From: Dasyornis broadbenti | Lineage: Eukaryota; Chordata; Aves; Passeriformes; Dasyornithidae | Reading direction: 5' to 3' | DNA length: 64,000 nt | Assembly: GCA_013397935.1 (NCBI GenBank) | Contig: VZRN01003365.1 | Location: forward strand, 1,447,431 to 1,511,430 | In this document: piece after piece, positions 46,301 to 58,200 of the stretch | How positions within the stretch are numbered: the first letter of the stretch is position 1 | Layout of the letters: every line of letters starts with the position of its first letter | Notes under the pieces: model-generated | Told to the model about the DNA's origin: nothing | Seen by the model: only the letters and a program-made list of their open reading frames with translations | Databases searched by the model: none | Translations under genes and position numbers: made by a program

Positions 46301-48349
46301 CTTTGGTGAGTTTTGCTCTCAAGAGCACTGAAGGTTCACCACGAGGACAGCACAGGTGAGGAAGAAGGAAGAGAGATAAAAGACAACTCCCAATTACTCC
46401 TTGCTCATTGAGGAGAATTGAACTGCTTTGTCCAATTTTGCTTTCCAAGTACCAATTCAGTCCTAATTATTGCATCTTTTGTAGGCTCACTGGGCTTTTG
46501 ACACTTTGTTCTTCACCACATTCTATCAAAAGTCCCAGCAGTTATTACTGGATGGAGAAAAATCACGTGAGGAGCAATGAAGAAGGAATAAATAGACTGG
46601 AAATCAAAAGGCTTCCTTTGGTTCCAGTAAACCATAATTACCATGAGCCCTCATGCCAATTAAAACATCAGGTAGAGTATCAGCCACGCCTCAGCTGGAG
46701 GGATATAATGTTATTAACAAGATTTTTGCCATCATCTGGAGATCATGTTTGTTCCCTTTAAAACTATTCCATAATCTGCTCTGTTCAGGATAAACTCTGA
46801 GAGCTTTGGGTCCATAAAATGCCAGCAGCAGGTGATAAACAGACTGAACACTTGGTCCCAGGATTGATCCCTTCCATCCCTTCATGTTCTGGGCCAAGCC
46901 TGCTCCTGCCTGTTTGCATCTGTAATTGATTGTGGGAGCTGTTAATCATAGGTGCCTGTGATAAAGTTTAGACATCTCTTTGATTCAAGGATGCTATTAA
47001 GGAATTACGCAGCAGCAGGGCAAGAGTTTGTCTCTACAATTAATTGCTCCTAGGGTTTTGCAATCTGTAATCGAGTTGTGGTGCAAAAATCAAAGACTGG
47101 CTCAAGAAAACCCAAACAACAACAAGAAGCACAGCCCAGCTCCAGAGTGCTGTGCTCTATTCATAGTCCACAAGCTGGTCGAGGCTATGGAGATTCCTGT
47201 TCCATGGCTACAATTTGGGAAACACGCTCAGCACCCGTTTCAGCTCCTGAGCGCTGCTACTGGAGCTTGTCAAGGATCCGACGGAAAAGGGATAAGGGAA
47301 CCAGGAGGATAATTCGATTTCCCTCCAAGTTACACTCCAACAAGGACTGGAGAGTGACTTCACTCACTGCTAGCTTTGGTCCTATTGTGATTAGGATTCT
47401 GGCAAAAATTACCTGACCTTATTAAAATTCACCATAATTGTGGACTCTTGTTCTAATCATAAGACATGCCTGTAGGCCTGGTATTTCCTCATTTCTTAAG
47501 AGCTTGTATTAAGGATATTTGGGCTCAATTTGTTTTGGGGTTGAAAGTGGGTGAAGAAAATATCAGAAGAAAACATTTTTGGGTCTTTAGAGGTGGCTTT
47601 TCGTCTGGAATTAAACTCCAAGAACTGGACTGCGCCCTACTTTGGTTGTAAATGAGAGGTAAAACAAAATTCTTCTCCAAGTGCAGCTGGTTGTTTAAAG
47701 TTCTTCTGATGTTTGTCATGTTGAAAGCATTAAATGCAACAAAACAAGATGATTCTAATTCAGGCAATTACCTTTCACTTAGGCCAAGCCCCTCCCAGTT
47801 ACTTAAAGTGAATTTTCAGATTGGAAGGTCTCTGAGGCAGGAGACTGCAGCAATAGTGGGAACTAATTTAATATGAGTTTTCTCACGTCTTTTGTTGGTT
47901 TTTATACAAGGTGGCTGCTATTAACAAACGATGACCTTCCCCCCAGAAATAGATGCATTCCAGCCCAATATGAAATACTTTGCCTTTTTTTTGCAGAGTT
48001 CATTGAAATCAAATTCTAACACGTAATGCTGTTGTTGTTATGGGAAATGATACTGCCCTCTGAATGCCTTCTCTTCCCTTTGGGGACGTTGCCATCAAGG
48101 TGACTGTACCTGCTCCCAGCACCAGCCTGAGAGCAGTGGGGAAAATGGAACACTGAGGTTTCCAAATTCCATTCTAGTGTCTCGCTGCCAAGGGAGCCTG
48201 CTGAGCTCAATTCAAGGGCTAATCCACGACCATCACTCCACTTCAATAATTGCAGAACATTAATGAGTCTGTTTCCTTATTACAGAGCTCAAAATAAGAC
48301 CATTGGCATTCCGATTTAGCAGGGAACTTTTAAAGCCCAAGGATTGTAA
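37336..48349. other. Intergenic: no gene seen
   Basis: Unique sequence of ordinary composition. Minor items: a T-run (38855-38868), a purine tract (about 43500-43540), and AT-rich stretches with homeodomain-type cores at 43300-43440 (GCATTAATTATCC) and 46620-46750 (CCATAATTACCATGAG). No frame exceeds 131 codons and none looks like a protein family. CpG patches are absent. Confidence 0.65.
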
Positions 48350-48660
48350 GAGGAATGATTTTTTTTTTTTTTTTAATTAACTTCGCATTCAGAACTTGTG
48401 TTAAACCGTCTGTTCTCATGCAAGGGGTGAGGGAGGGGGACCATAGCCACAGATTTTCATCAGCAAGCTGTTGAATTAGTCCCTTTACTTCACAGCGCTT
48501 GTTTTATTCAATCTGCCTTTATTAAGAACACAGGTTTGATTCTGCAAAGAACAAATTCTTCTGGTTCTTTAAGGAAAATGATTTTAAGCAGGGTTTTATT
48601 AGGTTGCATTACGGGATAAGCGATACAACATGTTACCAGCGTGAATCATCTGATTTAGAG
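48350..48660. promoter_or_regulatory. Candidate conserved non-coding element
   Basis: A T-run, then TTTAATTAACTTCGC, TTGTTTTATTCAATCTGCCT and CAAGCTGTTGAATTAGTCCC: AT-rich unique DNA with homeodomain- and SOX-type cores and no repeats beyond the T-run. 20 kb after MSX2. Confidence 0.22.
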
Positions 48661-50962
48661 TGACAAGAAAGGAACTTAAAAAATACCCAGAGCCAAAACA
48701 TTGTCTGGCAAGGGCTGACAGGGCCGGATTGGATCTACTTCTGCAAAGTTTTGCTGCTGCAATTGGTAGTAACTGTCCAGGGCTTGTAGATATTTTGACT
48801 AACACTCTTTGCCATCCCTAAATGAAGAAGCAGAGTAATTAGGGCCAGGCTCAGTCTAACCAGACTGAATAGTCCCAGGGAAGTCAGCAGCACTGCTGAT
48901 AGAGCAGAGCATGACCTGGGAGAAGGTCCAGCAGGATTTCATCCTAAGAGACATCCATGGATCACCTTGCCTTCACCCTACATTTTCCCAGCCCCTGCGA
49001 GCCCTCTGGCTGCTTGTCTGATTTACAGATCTCTGCCTTTGGAATTCCACAGCCTTCAGCCACACCAGGGGAGACAGAACCTTCCTGAGGGGCACCACTG
49101 GAAATCCTCAGCCCATTCCCACTGCCAGCATCCAGAGCCTTGCTGCTGCAGCCTCCCATATTCTGCTGACTCAACAGGTAACTGGGAAGAGACACAGGGA
49201 ACATCGATAGGAACAGAAATGGGGTTTCTCAGTAAGAAACAACAGCAGAAACCTGACCTTAAGTCAAATATTCAGCTACCATGAGGTCAAAGAGCATCTT
49301 CTGCTTGCACTGAAGACAGAGTGGAAGTGGCATATGAAGATCTGCAGGTTCAAAGATATCTCAGGTTACCAAAAAGGGAAACTGAATATTCTCACTGAAA
49401 GTGTCATAACAAAACAGAATAATTTCACTTGCAAAACTTGACAGCTTTCAGTGTAAGGATGTGTCTCAGTCACATTGAGAGATCTCTGTCAGGATTAGGG
49501 TCTTAGGATTAGGTTTCCTTCTCTAAACAGAACTATGGAAATAGAAGGAAGGTGACTCCCTGAAAATCAATTTATTCATAACCTCACTGCTGTCCTCCTC
49601 AGCAGGTTTTTTCTACTTGGTTCCCCCTACTTATCCCAACTGAGTCTTGCTGCCAAGAGCCTAGAGACTGCTGGAGCTGTAAAGAAAACTCTGTAAGTGT
49701 TTTGTTCCTCCTTCCATTCCAATGAGAAGAATAAAAGGAGAACCAAGTTTTTCAGGAAGACCATTCCTTTGGGATTCAGTGATGAATGTTCATACCACTA
49801 ACAAGAGTCACTTGTTTAATCCCCTCAGAATCTATTCCCATTTTGAGGCTTGGATTTTATTTGTGGAACAAGACCATGGTCAAGCTATGGACTGTGGACT
49901 CATCACTGAAATGATGCTGAGACTTGTCTGGGGAAAAATAAAAAGTCTCTGTCATCTCACATTTGGAGAACTCACCAAATATATTGGTTAAAATTAAAGC
50001 AAATACAACACTTTTTGAATGCTTCATTTTGCATCTTGTAGAGACAAATAGTCCCTAGTGTAAGCTTTTTACAGTGAGTTGCATACAGAAGATCACATAC
50101 ATATATTCATATTTCAGACTCCATGAGAGAGCAAAAAAAAAGCATAAAAGAGGCCAGAGAGCTCCCAGCTCGCCCTGCACAGGGTTTAGATATTAAGTCT
50201 GAGCTCAGGAACTGTTTCCTTACATGCAGTGGATGACTGCTCTCTCAGTTTCATGAGTAATCATCGAGTTTTCCTTTTTGGTGGGTGTTTAGTCATTTGG
50301 GATGCTTGGGTCTGCTGCATCCTTTTCCCCAGAGGGAACAGAGGAATCCCATTACTGCCCCTGGAGTCTGTGCCAGGAGCCCAGGAGCGGCTGGGGAATG
50401 AGAGGCTGTTATTAAAGGAATGATGACTCCTCATTCTGGGAAGCCCTGGACATTGGACCACGCTTGGGAATGAATCTGCACCTCTTTTCTCCAGAGTCTG
50501 TTGGCCCTCTCGGCATAGGGAAAACCCTGAGTGCAGCAGGACTGAGCAGCTCCAGTCTGCCACAGCAGGTTGGACTGGAACCTCCATTTTGGCAGCCACG
50601 GGATTCCAGGGAATTCGATGAGCTGGGAATCCTGTGTCAGACCACAAATCCATCCCAAACACTGCTCCTCTAGCCTCTCTTTCTGCTCCATCCATATCCA
50701 GTGAAATCTCCTTGTTACAATACAGAATAACGAAGGCTATGAACTCCCTGATTTTTTTTAAGTATCTATTTACATGGAATTTGAACCATGCTAGGAATAA
50801 ACCATTAGAATGCCATTAATAAACACCGGAAAGCAGTAATGATGTGTTACTGCCATAGGAGGGCCAGTTAAACAAGTTAAAGGCTGACACAGTTTTCCAG
50901 GCTCAGGGTTGCACAATGTTCTTGTTTACCTGGAACATTTATTCTTCCCCTTTCCCTCCTCA

Positions 50963-50978
50963 GACACACACACACACA
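50963..50978 (+). repeat. Short (AC)n microsatellite
   Basis: Eight AC units. Confidence 0.85.
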
Positions 50979-53008
50979 TGGAGTGACCAAAGGACAACAG
51001 GGAAGTAGACTCAGAAATTCCAAATAGAGGCTACAATCTCCATTCCCTACAGTTTTGTCTGTAAGATCACATCTGTAAATATCTTTTATTTGTTAAACCT
51101 TTCCCAAATGTACCATGTTTTGATAAGTAACTTCTGCTATTTGACAATGAGGATACTTAAAGTTCTAATGGCCTTGGCTGACCCTCTTTGTGCATATATA
51201 TTCAGTTTAAATCTCTATTCTAGGACTCATTCCTGTACTTTCCCATGAATCATGAATGTTGGAAACAAGAGTTTTGCCCCTTGACTTTGTAAATCTGTCC
51301 AGAACTCTTCTGGTCGTCTTCCCACTGAGTTATTTTAGCCCTTTAAATTTTACCTTGGAAGCTTTCCTTTCTCTTTACTTCATGATGTTGACTTCTGCTT
51401 TTTAGTTGTGTAATACAGTCCAGTATTGAAGGTCAGGAATAACCCTAAAAACACAGTTAGAACTAGGAATAAAATTTAGGATGCCTGAAGAGAACAACAG
51501 CAGGGTTATTTCTCATTAATGTGATAATTTTTATTAACGGCAATTCCTACAGTGCTCTGGAATCAGCTGCTCAAACAAACTCTCCCCGAATTTGCCCTGA
51601 TCCCGCAGGGTGCTGAAATCGTACAGGTGGATTCAGGCTAAAATGGTGTTCAAGCTGTTTTTGACAAATCTAAAATCTCTGCACTTCATTTTTCAGAACG
51701 CTTTCTCATCATCCTGATGTGGAAGAGACTAAATGAACACTGCAGGAGCAAGGAAAATGCACTTCAAAAAGGATTGACCCCGGCCATCACCTCACACACC
51801 TAAACCAAGACAATTCCCTGGAGAACCTTACTTAGGTTCAGATCCACCCATACTTTCATATCTTGCCAATTCCAATGAAATGAGGATAATTTTAAAAAGT
51901 ATAATTATATTTTAACAGATCAAAGATGAGTGCATTAAGTCGAACTAATTGCAGTGAGGAATTTTGACCTGTTTTCTTTGAAGTCTTACAAAAAAATTAA
52001 TTAGGTGAGCCAGTCCCATTTGCCCAGGTCAGGTTCAAGATTCTTCACAACATTTTTGCTGCCAATTTATGATTTTACTATGGGCACCAAATAAATTAAT
52101 TTTCATTTCCAGATCATGCAATTATTCATACAGGGGATAGGAGTCCAAATAGTCAGCATCTTCCCACTTCTGTCCTGATGATTGCCTGAATCCAAATATC
52201 CTTTCTGCTACTCTTGCTTCGTGTTTTTTCCTAGGGAAATCCAAGTCTCTGAAGGTGGATGTAGATCAGCATCTTCACACAGATTTATTTATTCCTTCAC
52301 TTATTTACTGATTAAGATCACAGAAGGCTTCTCTGCAAGAATATTTTATAGCTTGTAAGATGCAGTTTATACCTTGAAGATAAATTTTAGTCTTCCCTCC
52401 ACAGATTCAACTGCAAATGTCCTGAAAAGTAAAGGTAATTGTGTGCTTGGGACCCCTCAGCTCTGTGGCAAAAAATGAGCAAGAAGTTCAGAGGGGAAGA
52501 AGAGTAGGAACAGTGAGGTTCAGACATGGTTTGTTTCTTTCTTGTGTATTTGAAAGGAGATTGGATCTGTCAATGTGAACTCCGTTCACAACTTTCTGAG
52601 GTGGCAGTCACTGAGTATAGGAGCAAAACTCTGCTGTGCAGTTTCTGAGCCCACCTTCCCCATCCTTTGGGGCAGCTGTTTTTGGAGATGTCTCTTCTTG
52701 CTTTGCCAGATCTCTCTTAAAACTTGAAAGCAAAAATCAAGCTTCAGCTCAGAAAATGCCTCTTTTTTCTTGAGGCAGCATGGAAGTAGGAAAGGAGAGT
52801 AGACAGATGCAATTATTTATCTGGGTTGTAACTGGCCTTATCTCCACAGCAGCTCCATTCCCTGGCATTGCAGGTACAGGGAGAGGCAAGAGGCATGGCC
52901 CGGATCTTCTCTCACATTTATACCAGGGGAGGATTTATCTTCAGCCATGTGCACAAACCATTAATGTTACACGACTCCAAATTCTGGTCCAGCTCCAGAG
53001 AGGGACCA

Positions 53009-53024
53009 TCTCTCTCTCTCTCTG

Positions 53025-53065
<41 letters not shown>

Positions 53066-53068
53066 GTT
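53009..53068 (+). repeat. (TC)n dinucleotide repeat
   Basis: About 60 bases of TC repeats with four G interruptions (TCTG). Confidence 0.95.
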
Positions 53069-54329
53069 TCTACCTCATCAAAAAGATTCCAAACCTTTCT
53101 ACTCCAATTTCCTTCCTCACCTTCCTTGTCTCTATTCCGTTAGGGTCCTACCTTCCACTGACTGACCTTTACCAACAGCAACAACAATAACTATCCTATA
53201 ATTAGACACTCTAAGTCACGCTGTTCCTAAAGCTGTCAGTGTGGGAAGGAAGCAAGAAGTGCTTAAGGTAAGAGTTAAAGGGCTTCTTTGTTGTGTCAGC
53301 AGAGGTATTTGTGCCAAGTCCTTGGCACTTCATTAAGTGGTTGTTGGGGTTCTCTTCTAATTGCATCTCATCAGTAGGCGATTGCAACTCATGACTCAGT
53401 GGTTGTGTCTCCAGACCACAGATAGAGAGTGCAGGACACTCAGGGTTTCAGCAGATTTCAAGTTCCTGCTCCCACTAGGGCCAAATCAAACCCTCCAAGC
53501 CCATCCATGCAGCATTAAGGGAGCACATCAGTCTTATGGCTGTCATGCCAAAGCCTGGAATGCACAGGTTTGGTTCAGCTAAACATGTGCAGCTTATGTG
53601 AAATCCAAATACCCAGCAAATCCTTCTTGGTGTTAGACATGCCTCTGAAGCTATAATTCTCACTGTCCCATCAAAACAGGTGAGACATGGAAATGTTCCT
53701 GTAGAAATGCACCAGGCTCTTCCAAGGTTTGGGAGCACAGCCCTGGGCTGAAGACATAGGGCTTGCTACAGCCACCCTTCTTGACACAAGCATTCCATTT
53801 AAATTCCTTAGCCAGACATTGCATGGAAATACATGAATTCCTTACAGCTGGGGTGAGGGGTATTTCCACATTTTACTTTTCCTCATTGTCTTTAGTGTCC
53901 TCTGGGATCATCTGTTGCAGAGTAACAAATCCCTCAACCCTGGCTCTGACTTGAAATGTGTACCAGGGTTTCCCTTCTCTCTCTCACTCCATGGCTCTTT
54001 CTTCTTCCTCCACTTGCCTTGTCAAAAACTATTGTTTCTCTTTATTCCCCCAGTTCAATTTTCCCTGAGCAGAGTACATGGAGTGGTGCTTGCAGAAATA
54101 CACAGGATGGAATATCTGACTTTCTCTCTTTGTTGTTCACATTTCAATGCTCACTGCTTGGATTGGTTATCCAAGCCTCAGCGCAAATATTAATAATAAA
54201 ATCACACTTTCACATAATACTCTGCCTCGATACCAAATTTCTCCTGGCTCTTGCTCGGGCTTGGTTATTGATAAGAATCAGGCAAAAGAAGGGTCTCTAG
54301 GTTAAATCTATATTGCTTTGAATTTCCCT

Positions 54330-54790
54330 TCCATGCTTAACATCAGACGCCACCAACACATCTTGAACTGATTTAAGGCCCTAGGGTGTTACTCGGTGCC
54401 ATTCAAAACACAGCAAGCCACTTTCCATGTGCTGGGGCCACTAGGGCTCGTTAGAATGGCATTTTTAATAAAACTTCAGTGTAACTACAACATTTTGCGG
54501 CTCTGCTCTCCAGATAAACCACTATAGACGTCATTCTCAACCTCACCTCTCCATTTATACACCCACCAGACTTTTGACCAGCCGGCCAAATTCATTCTGG
54601 GTGTAAATCTATGGCAATCAATAACATTCCTTCTGCTTGACACTGATTGTGGGCAAAAGTTTCCACAGGCTTGTTTGCGTATGTGTCTTTTTTTGACTTC
54701 CTATAACAAATTAAGTCTTGAAACAAAGCCCTGAATGTTATTATTCAGGTGAAGCACTGAAGGAGCATTAAAAACACTTCGGGTTTAGGA
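54330..54790. promoter_or_regulatory. Candidate conserved non-coding element
   Basis: Unique block with AACCACT and TGTGGG (RUNX-type), CCATTTATAC (HOX-type), GGCAATCAATAACATTCC, TTATTATTCAGG and ACGTCATTC (CRE-like, about 54529). MSX2 acts with RUNX2 in skeletal cells, so RUNX input is conceivable; it is inference only. Confidence 0.25.
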
Positions 54791-56929
54791 ATGCAGCTGT
54801 TCTATGTTAGAGTGGTTTTCTCATCCAGAAAAGGCTGGGCTGTTATTAATGCTTGAAGATTTTCCCTTTCATTGCCTAGAATTAAAAAATACTCTTATCC
54901 AGTGCAATGTCTTCTAGGCAAGAATATCTTCAGGGTTTAGAAAAGAGCTCTCTGGTGCTGGCTAGGATGTGACAGGCAAAAAAAAAAGAAAGCGTAAAGC
55001 CAATGGATTAACTCATTATCTGAGCTACTGGCCAAAATCAGATTGTGAAAGCATCATCTACAACTCACAGAGACAATCCTAACCATCTCAGTCAGGACAG
55101 AGTTTCTTGGAAAGTTTCTCTGTGGGAACTGGGGAGGAACTGGAGAGGAATGACCCCACCAGGACCTGCAGTTGCTGGAGTAGGAGCCTTTCCAGCAGGG
55201 AGTTTTGCACTGGTTGTTGCAGAGGGTAAAACTCTGCATCTCCTCAGCAGGTTTGCTCCTCTGCTGACTCTTTGTAATGAATCCTGTTGTGCCTCTGCTT
55301 TGGGGTTCGTGGCTTTGCTGACACACTCCGGGTGTCACACCTGGGACAGAAGAATCAATACATTGATTCCCTGGAAGCCAATCCTCGTGGGATTTGGATA
55401 AAGAGCCTGAATCACACTTCCTTCACCTCCGGAGACTCCCATTTCAAACCCTCCAGCCCCCCGAGGACAGAATTCTGCTATTCCCAAGCGGTTTTGCACT
55501 GAGCAGCAAAGAGCTCTGTGAGACAGTTTTTGCACAAGTACCATCTTAGGCTTCCCGCTGGAAGGAAGGATCATTCCTTTGTCTTCATCAGCCCCTGGCA
55601 GATCCTGTGTCATTTTGTTTTTCGGCAAGGATGGCAGGTGAATGTACAGACAGCTCCGGATGTAAAGCTCATAGCAGAGTTTGAAGCACTACAGGGATAA
55701 ATATACAAGGCTGATTGTGTGGTAGATGTGCTGCTCCCACCTCTTTCCCATCCCAAGCCTCTCCCTGCTGCCGGGAAGGGTGGTGTGAAGTGTGTGGCAG
55801 TGCACAGCCCAGGGCAGCAGCCAGCACCACCATTCCCAGCTTCCACAGTCTCCACATGAGGCTATTTAATACCAGACCAATGAGGTGAATAAAACCTACA
55901 AAAGTTTATAGTGTGTAAATTACTGTTGCACCCTGCCCTCTGCCTCTGTGCTGAACTGAGGGGGATAAATGGAAACAGTCCCCTTCCCTGCCATGGCAGG
56001 AAGACTTCCAGGAGCTGGAGGAATTCCTGGGCAGTTATATAGGGATGGAATGCAGCAGAAAATGTCCCAAGCAGTTCTGGCTCTTGACACCTCATCCTCT
56101 GAACATCCCACTCCCAGGCTTTTGTAGAGAGTGGCTGTGCTGGAGAGCCTTGGCGGGCCGCCACAAATTTCCTGCTGAAGGCTCAGCACCCTGAGCAAAA
56201 CCGCGGCCTTTGAGAGACAGAAAGGAGGCAAAGCAGCAAACAGGGGCAACAAGCAGCTAATTTAGGGCTTTGAGCAGGGCACAGAGGGAAGAAAACAAAG
56301 GCTCTTTGGAGGGGGCCTCTGCTGGAGGCTGGGCACCACCAGGGCTGTTGTTTTGCCTCTTCTTGGCCTTCAAAAATGTCCATGTTGTGTAACCTGTATA
56401 GCTGCTGGCCATCCCATATCTCACATATTTGAGAAGACTGGAAAATTCTGCTTCAGAGGAACAAAAACTACTGAGGGAACCTGCCGCTAGAGACAGGCAT
56501 CTACGGCTCAGCTCAGCACGTGAGCAGCTCTGGCAGCTGCCGTGTTATCTTTGGAGCCACCGCTCGCTCTGTCAAACTGAAAACACGACAAAACATTTGA
56601 GCAAATGCTGAAACTTTTATGATCTCTTGGAGGGGAAAAAGAGCTTCAGATAGGGTAATCTGATGAGTGGGGTGAGATGGAGAGATAGACAATGCCTGTT
56701 AGAAGATGCGTCTGCATGTTATAAAATGAGGAGAGAGAGATCTGGCTCCCTGCTTTACCATCAGATCTGTGAGCAGAGATTCCTTTAACCATTCTCAACC
56801 CTGCTGCTGTAAATAGGACCTGAGCAAGGGACAGAGGCACTTCCTGAAGAATTTGATGGTTCTCCACGTGTGTGGGAGATGGACGAAGTTGGCAGTGGGT
56901 GCTCAGTCGGATTTAGCAAATGATTGCCT

Positions 56930-56990
56930 TTGCTCAAGTGATTTCATTTTCTGTGCCTCAGTTTCCCTGTTTGTCAGACAGCAAAATCAG
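56930..56990 (+). repeat. MIR-like SINE relic
   Basis: TTTGCTCAAGTGATTTCATT and TTCTGTGCCTCAGTTTCCCT resemble the MIR core 'gggcaagttacttaacctctctgtgcctcagtttcc' and related amniote SINEs. Only about 60 bp is recognisable. Confidence 0.5.
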
Positions 56991-58124
56991 TTGCATCACC
57001 GAGTGCTTTGGTATTGAAAAAATGTTCTGTGTGGGGAAAGGTTTAGCTGTTCTCATATTTCTGGATGCGTAAGAGGTCACTGGAAGTTTAAGGAAGCTTA
57101 CTGAGGTGTTAGTTAAAAATAGTTAACGATGTAAAAAAATTGTAACTCGGAAACATCCAGAGGCTATGCTTTAAAAACAAGCAAATGCACAGCTATAGCA
57201 AGCAGCAACTTTTGCCAACACTTGCTGTAATGCGATGTTTCAAGAGCTGTTGGGGCTCATCCTGCTGAATCCAAGGGAATTGTAAGTGCTCAGGATGTTC
57301 AGGATCAGACCTAGATCCCTTCATTTCAGCGTAAAGGATAGGAGGGAGTCCCAGGGTCAGCTCCAGCAGTGCTGACTGCATGCAAACGCACGTCTCACAC
57401 ACAATCCAAGGGTTGTTCTACTGAAAGTGGGCACAGAAACATCCAGTTAAAGGTCATCTCAGAGTCTTTCATTTCCCTCCTCTGCTCTGCTTTCCCTGGA
57501 GCCCGGGATTTTGTCTCCAGACTTTCTGGGAATTGCGCTGGTCGTGTGCCGGGTCACCGGCTGCGTTTCGCTGATGAGCAAAGAGCTCCTCGTGTAGACA
57601 CTTTGCACAGCCAATTAGCAAAGTAATTGAGAAGTCCTTGGGATGAAAGGTATAATGCACACACACGATTATTCACCATTTTCATGACATGCCGTATCCG
57701 GGAAGCTGATGGAATGGAATGCACCAAGGCACTTCACGATGAGGTAACTGGGAATGACCTGCTTTTCCTCATTTACATCTGACTCAGTGCCATTTGAATA
57801 CTCTGCTTTATGTGTGATGTTGTCTTATTACTTTTACAACACCCCGCAGAAGACAAGGAGAGCCAGCAGGTCTCTGCCCTAAAGAGGTTGTTTTATCAGA
57901 TCGAAAATGAATGGAAGGTAATGCACGGTAGGGAGGAGACGGGTGGAGGGCTTGAGATGGTTGGACTGCAGCATAATCATTATTATTGAAGTCCTTATGG
58001 ATATCATGGGAGACATTAGTCTTAGGTAAGGATTTGAACAGAATGAGACCAGCTGCTCAGCAGGCCAGAACTGGGAGGCTTTTTAAGCAGAGAAGGGTGG
58101 TGTAGGGAAAAGACTGGATATACT

Positions 58125-58200
58125 TACTAATATATATATACATGTGTATATATATACACTTATATATGGCTATATATAGATTTTATATATAAAGTTATAT
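58125..58200 (+). repeat. (TA)-rich tract with cruciform palindrome
   Basis: TA-rich sequence containing a perfect inverted repeat, TATATATATACA (58131-58142) and TGTATATATATA (58145-58156), separated by two bases. Confidence 0.88.

Noticed and set aside
54437..54452. CTCF-like GGCCACTAGGGCTC (and a similar CCCACTAGGGCC at 53474)
   Set aside because: Both depart from the CTCF core at the GGGGGC part; weak matches of this kind are common by chance.
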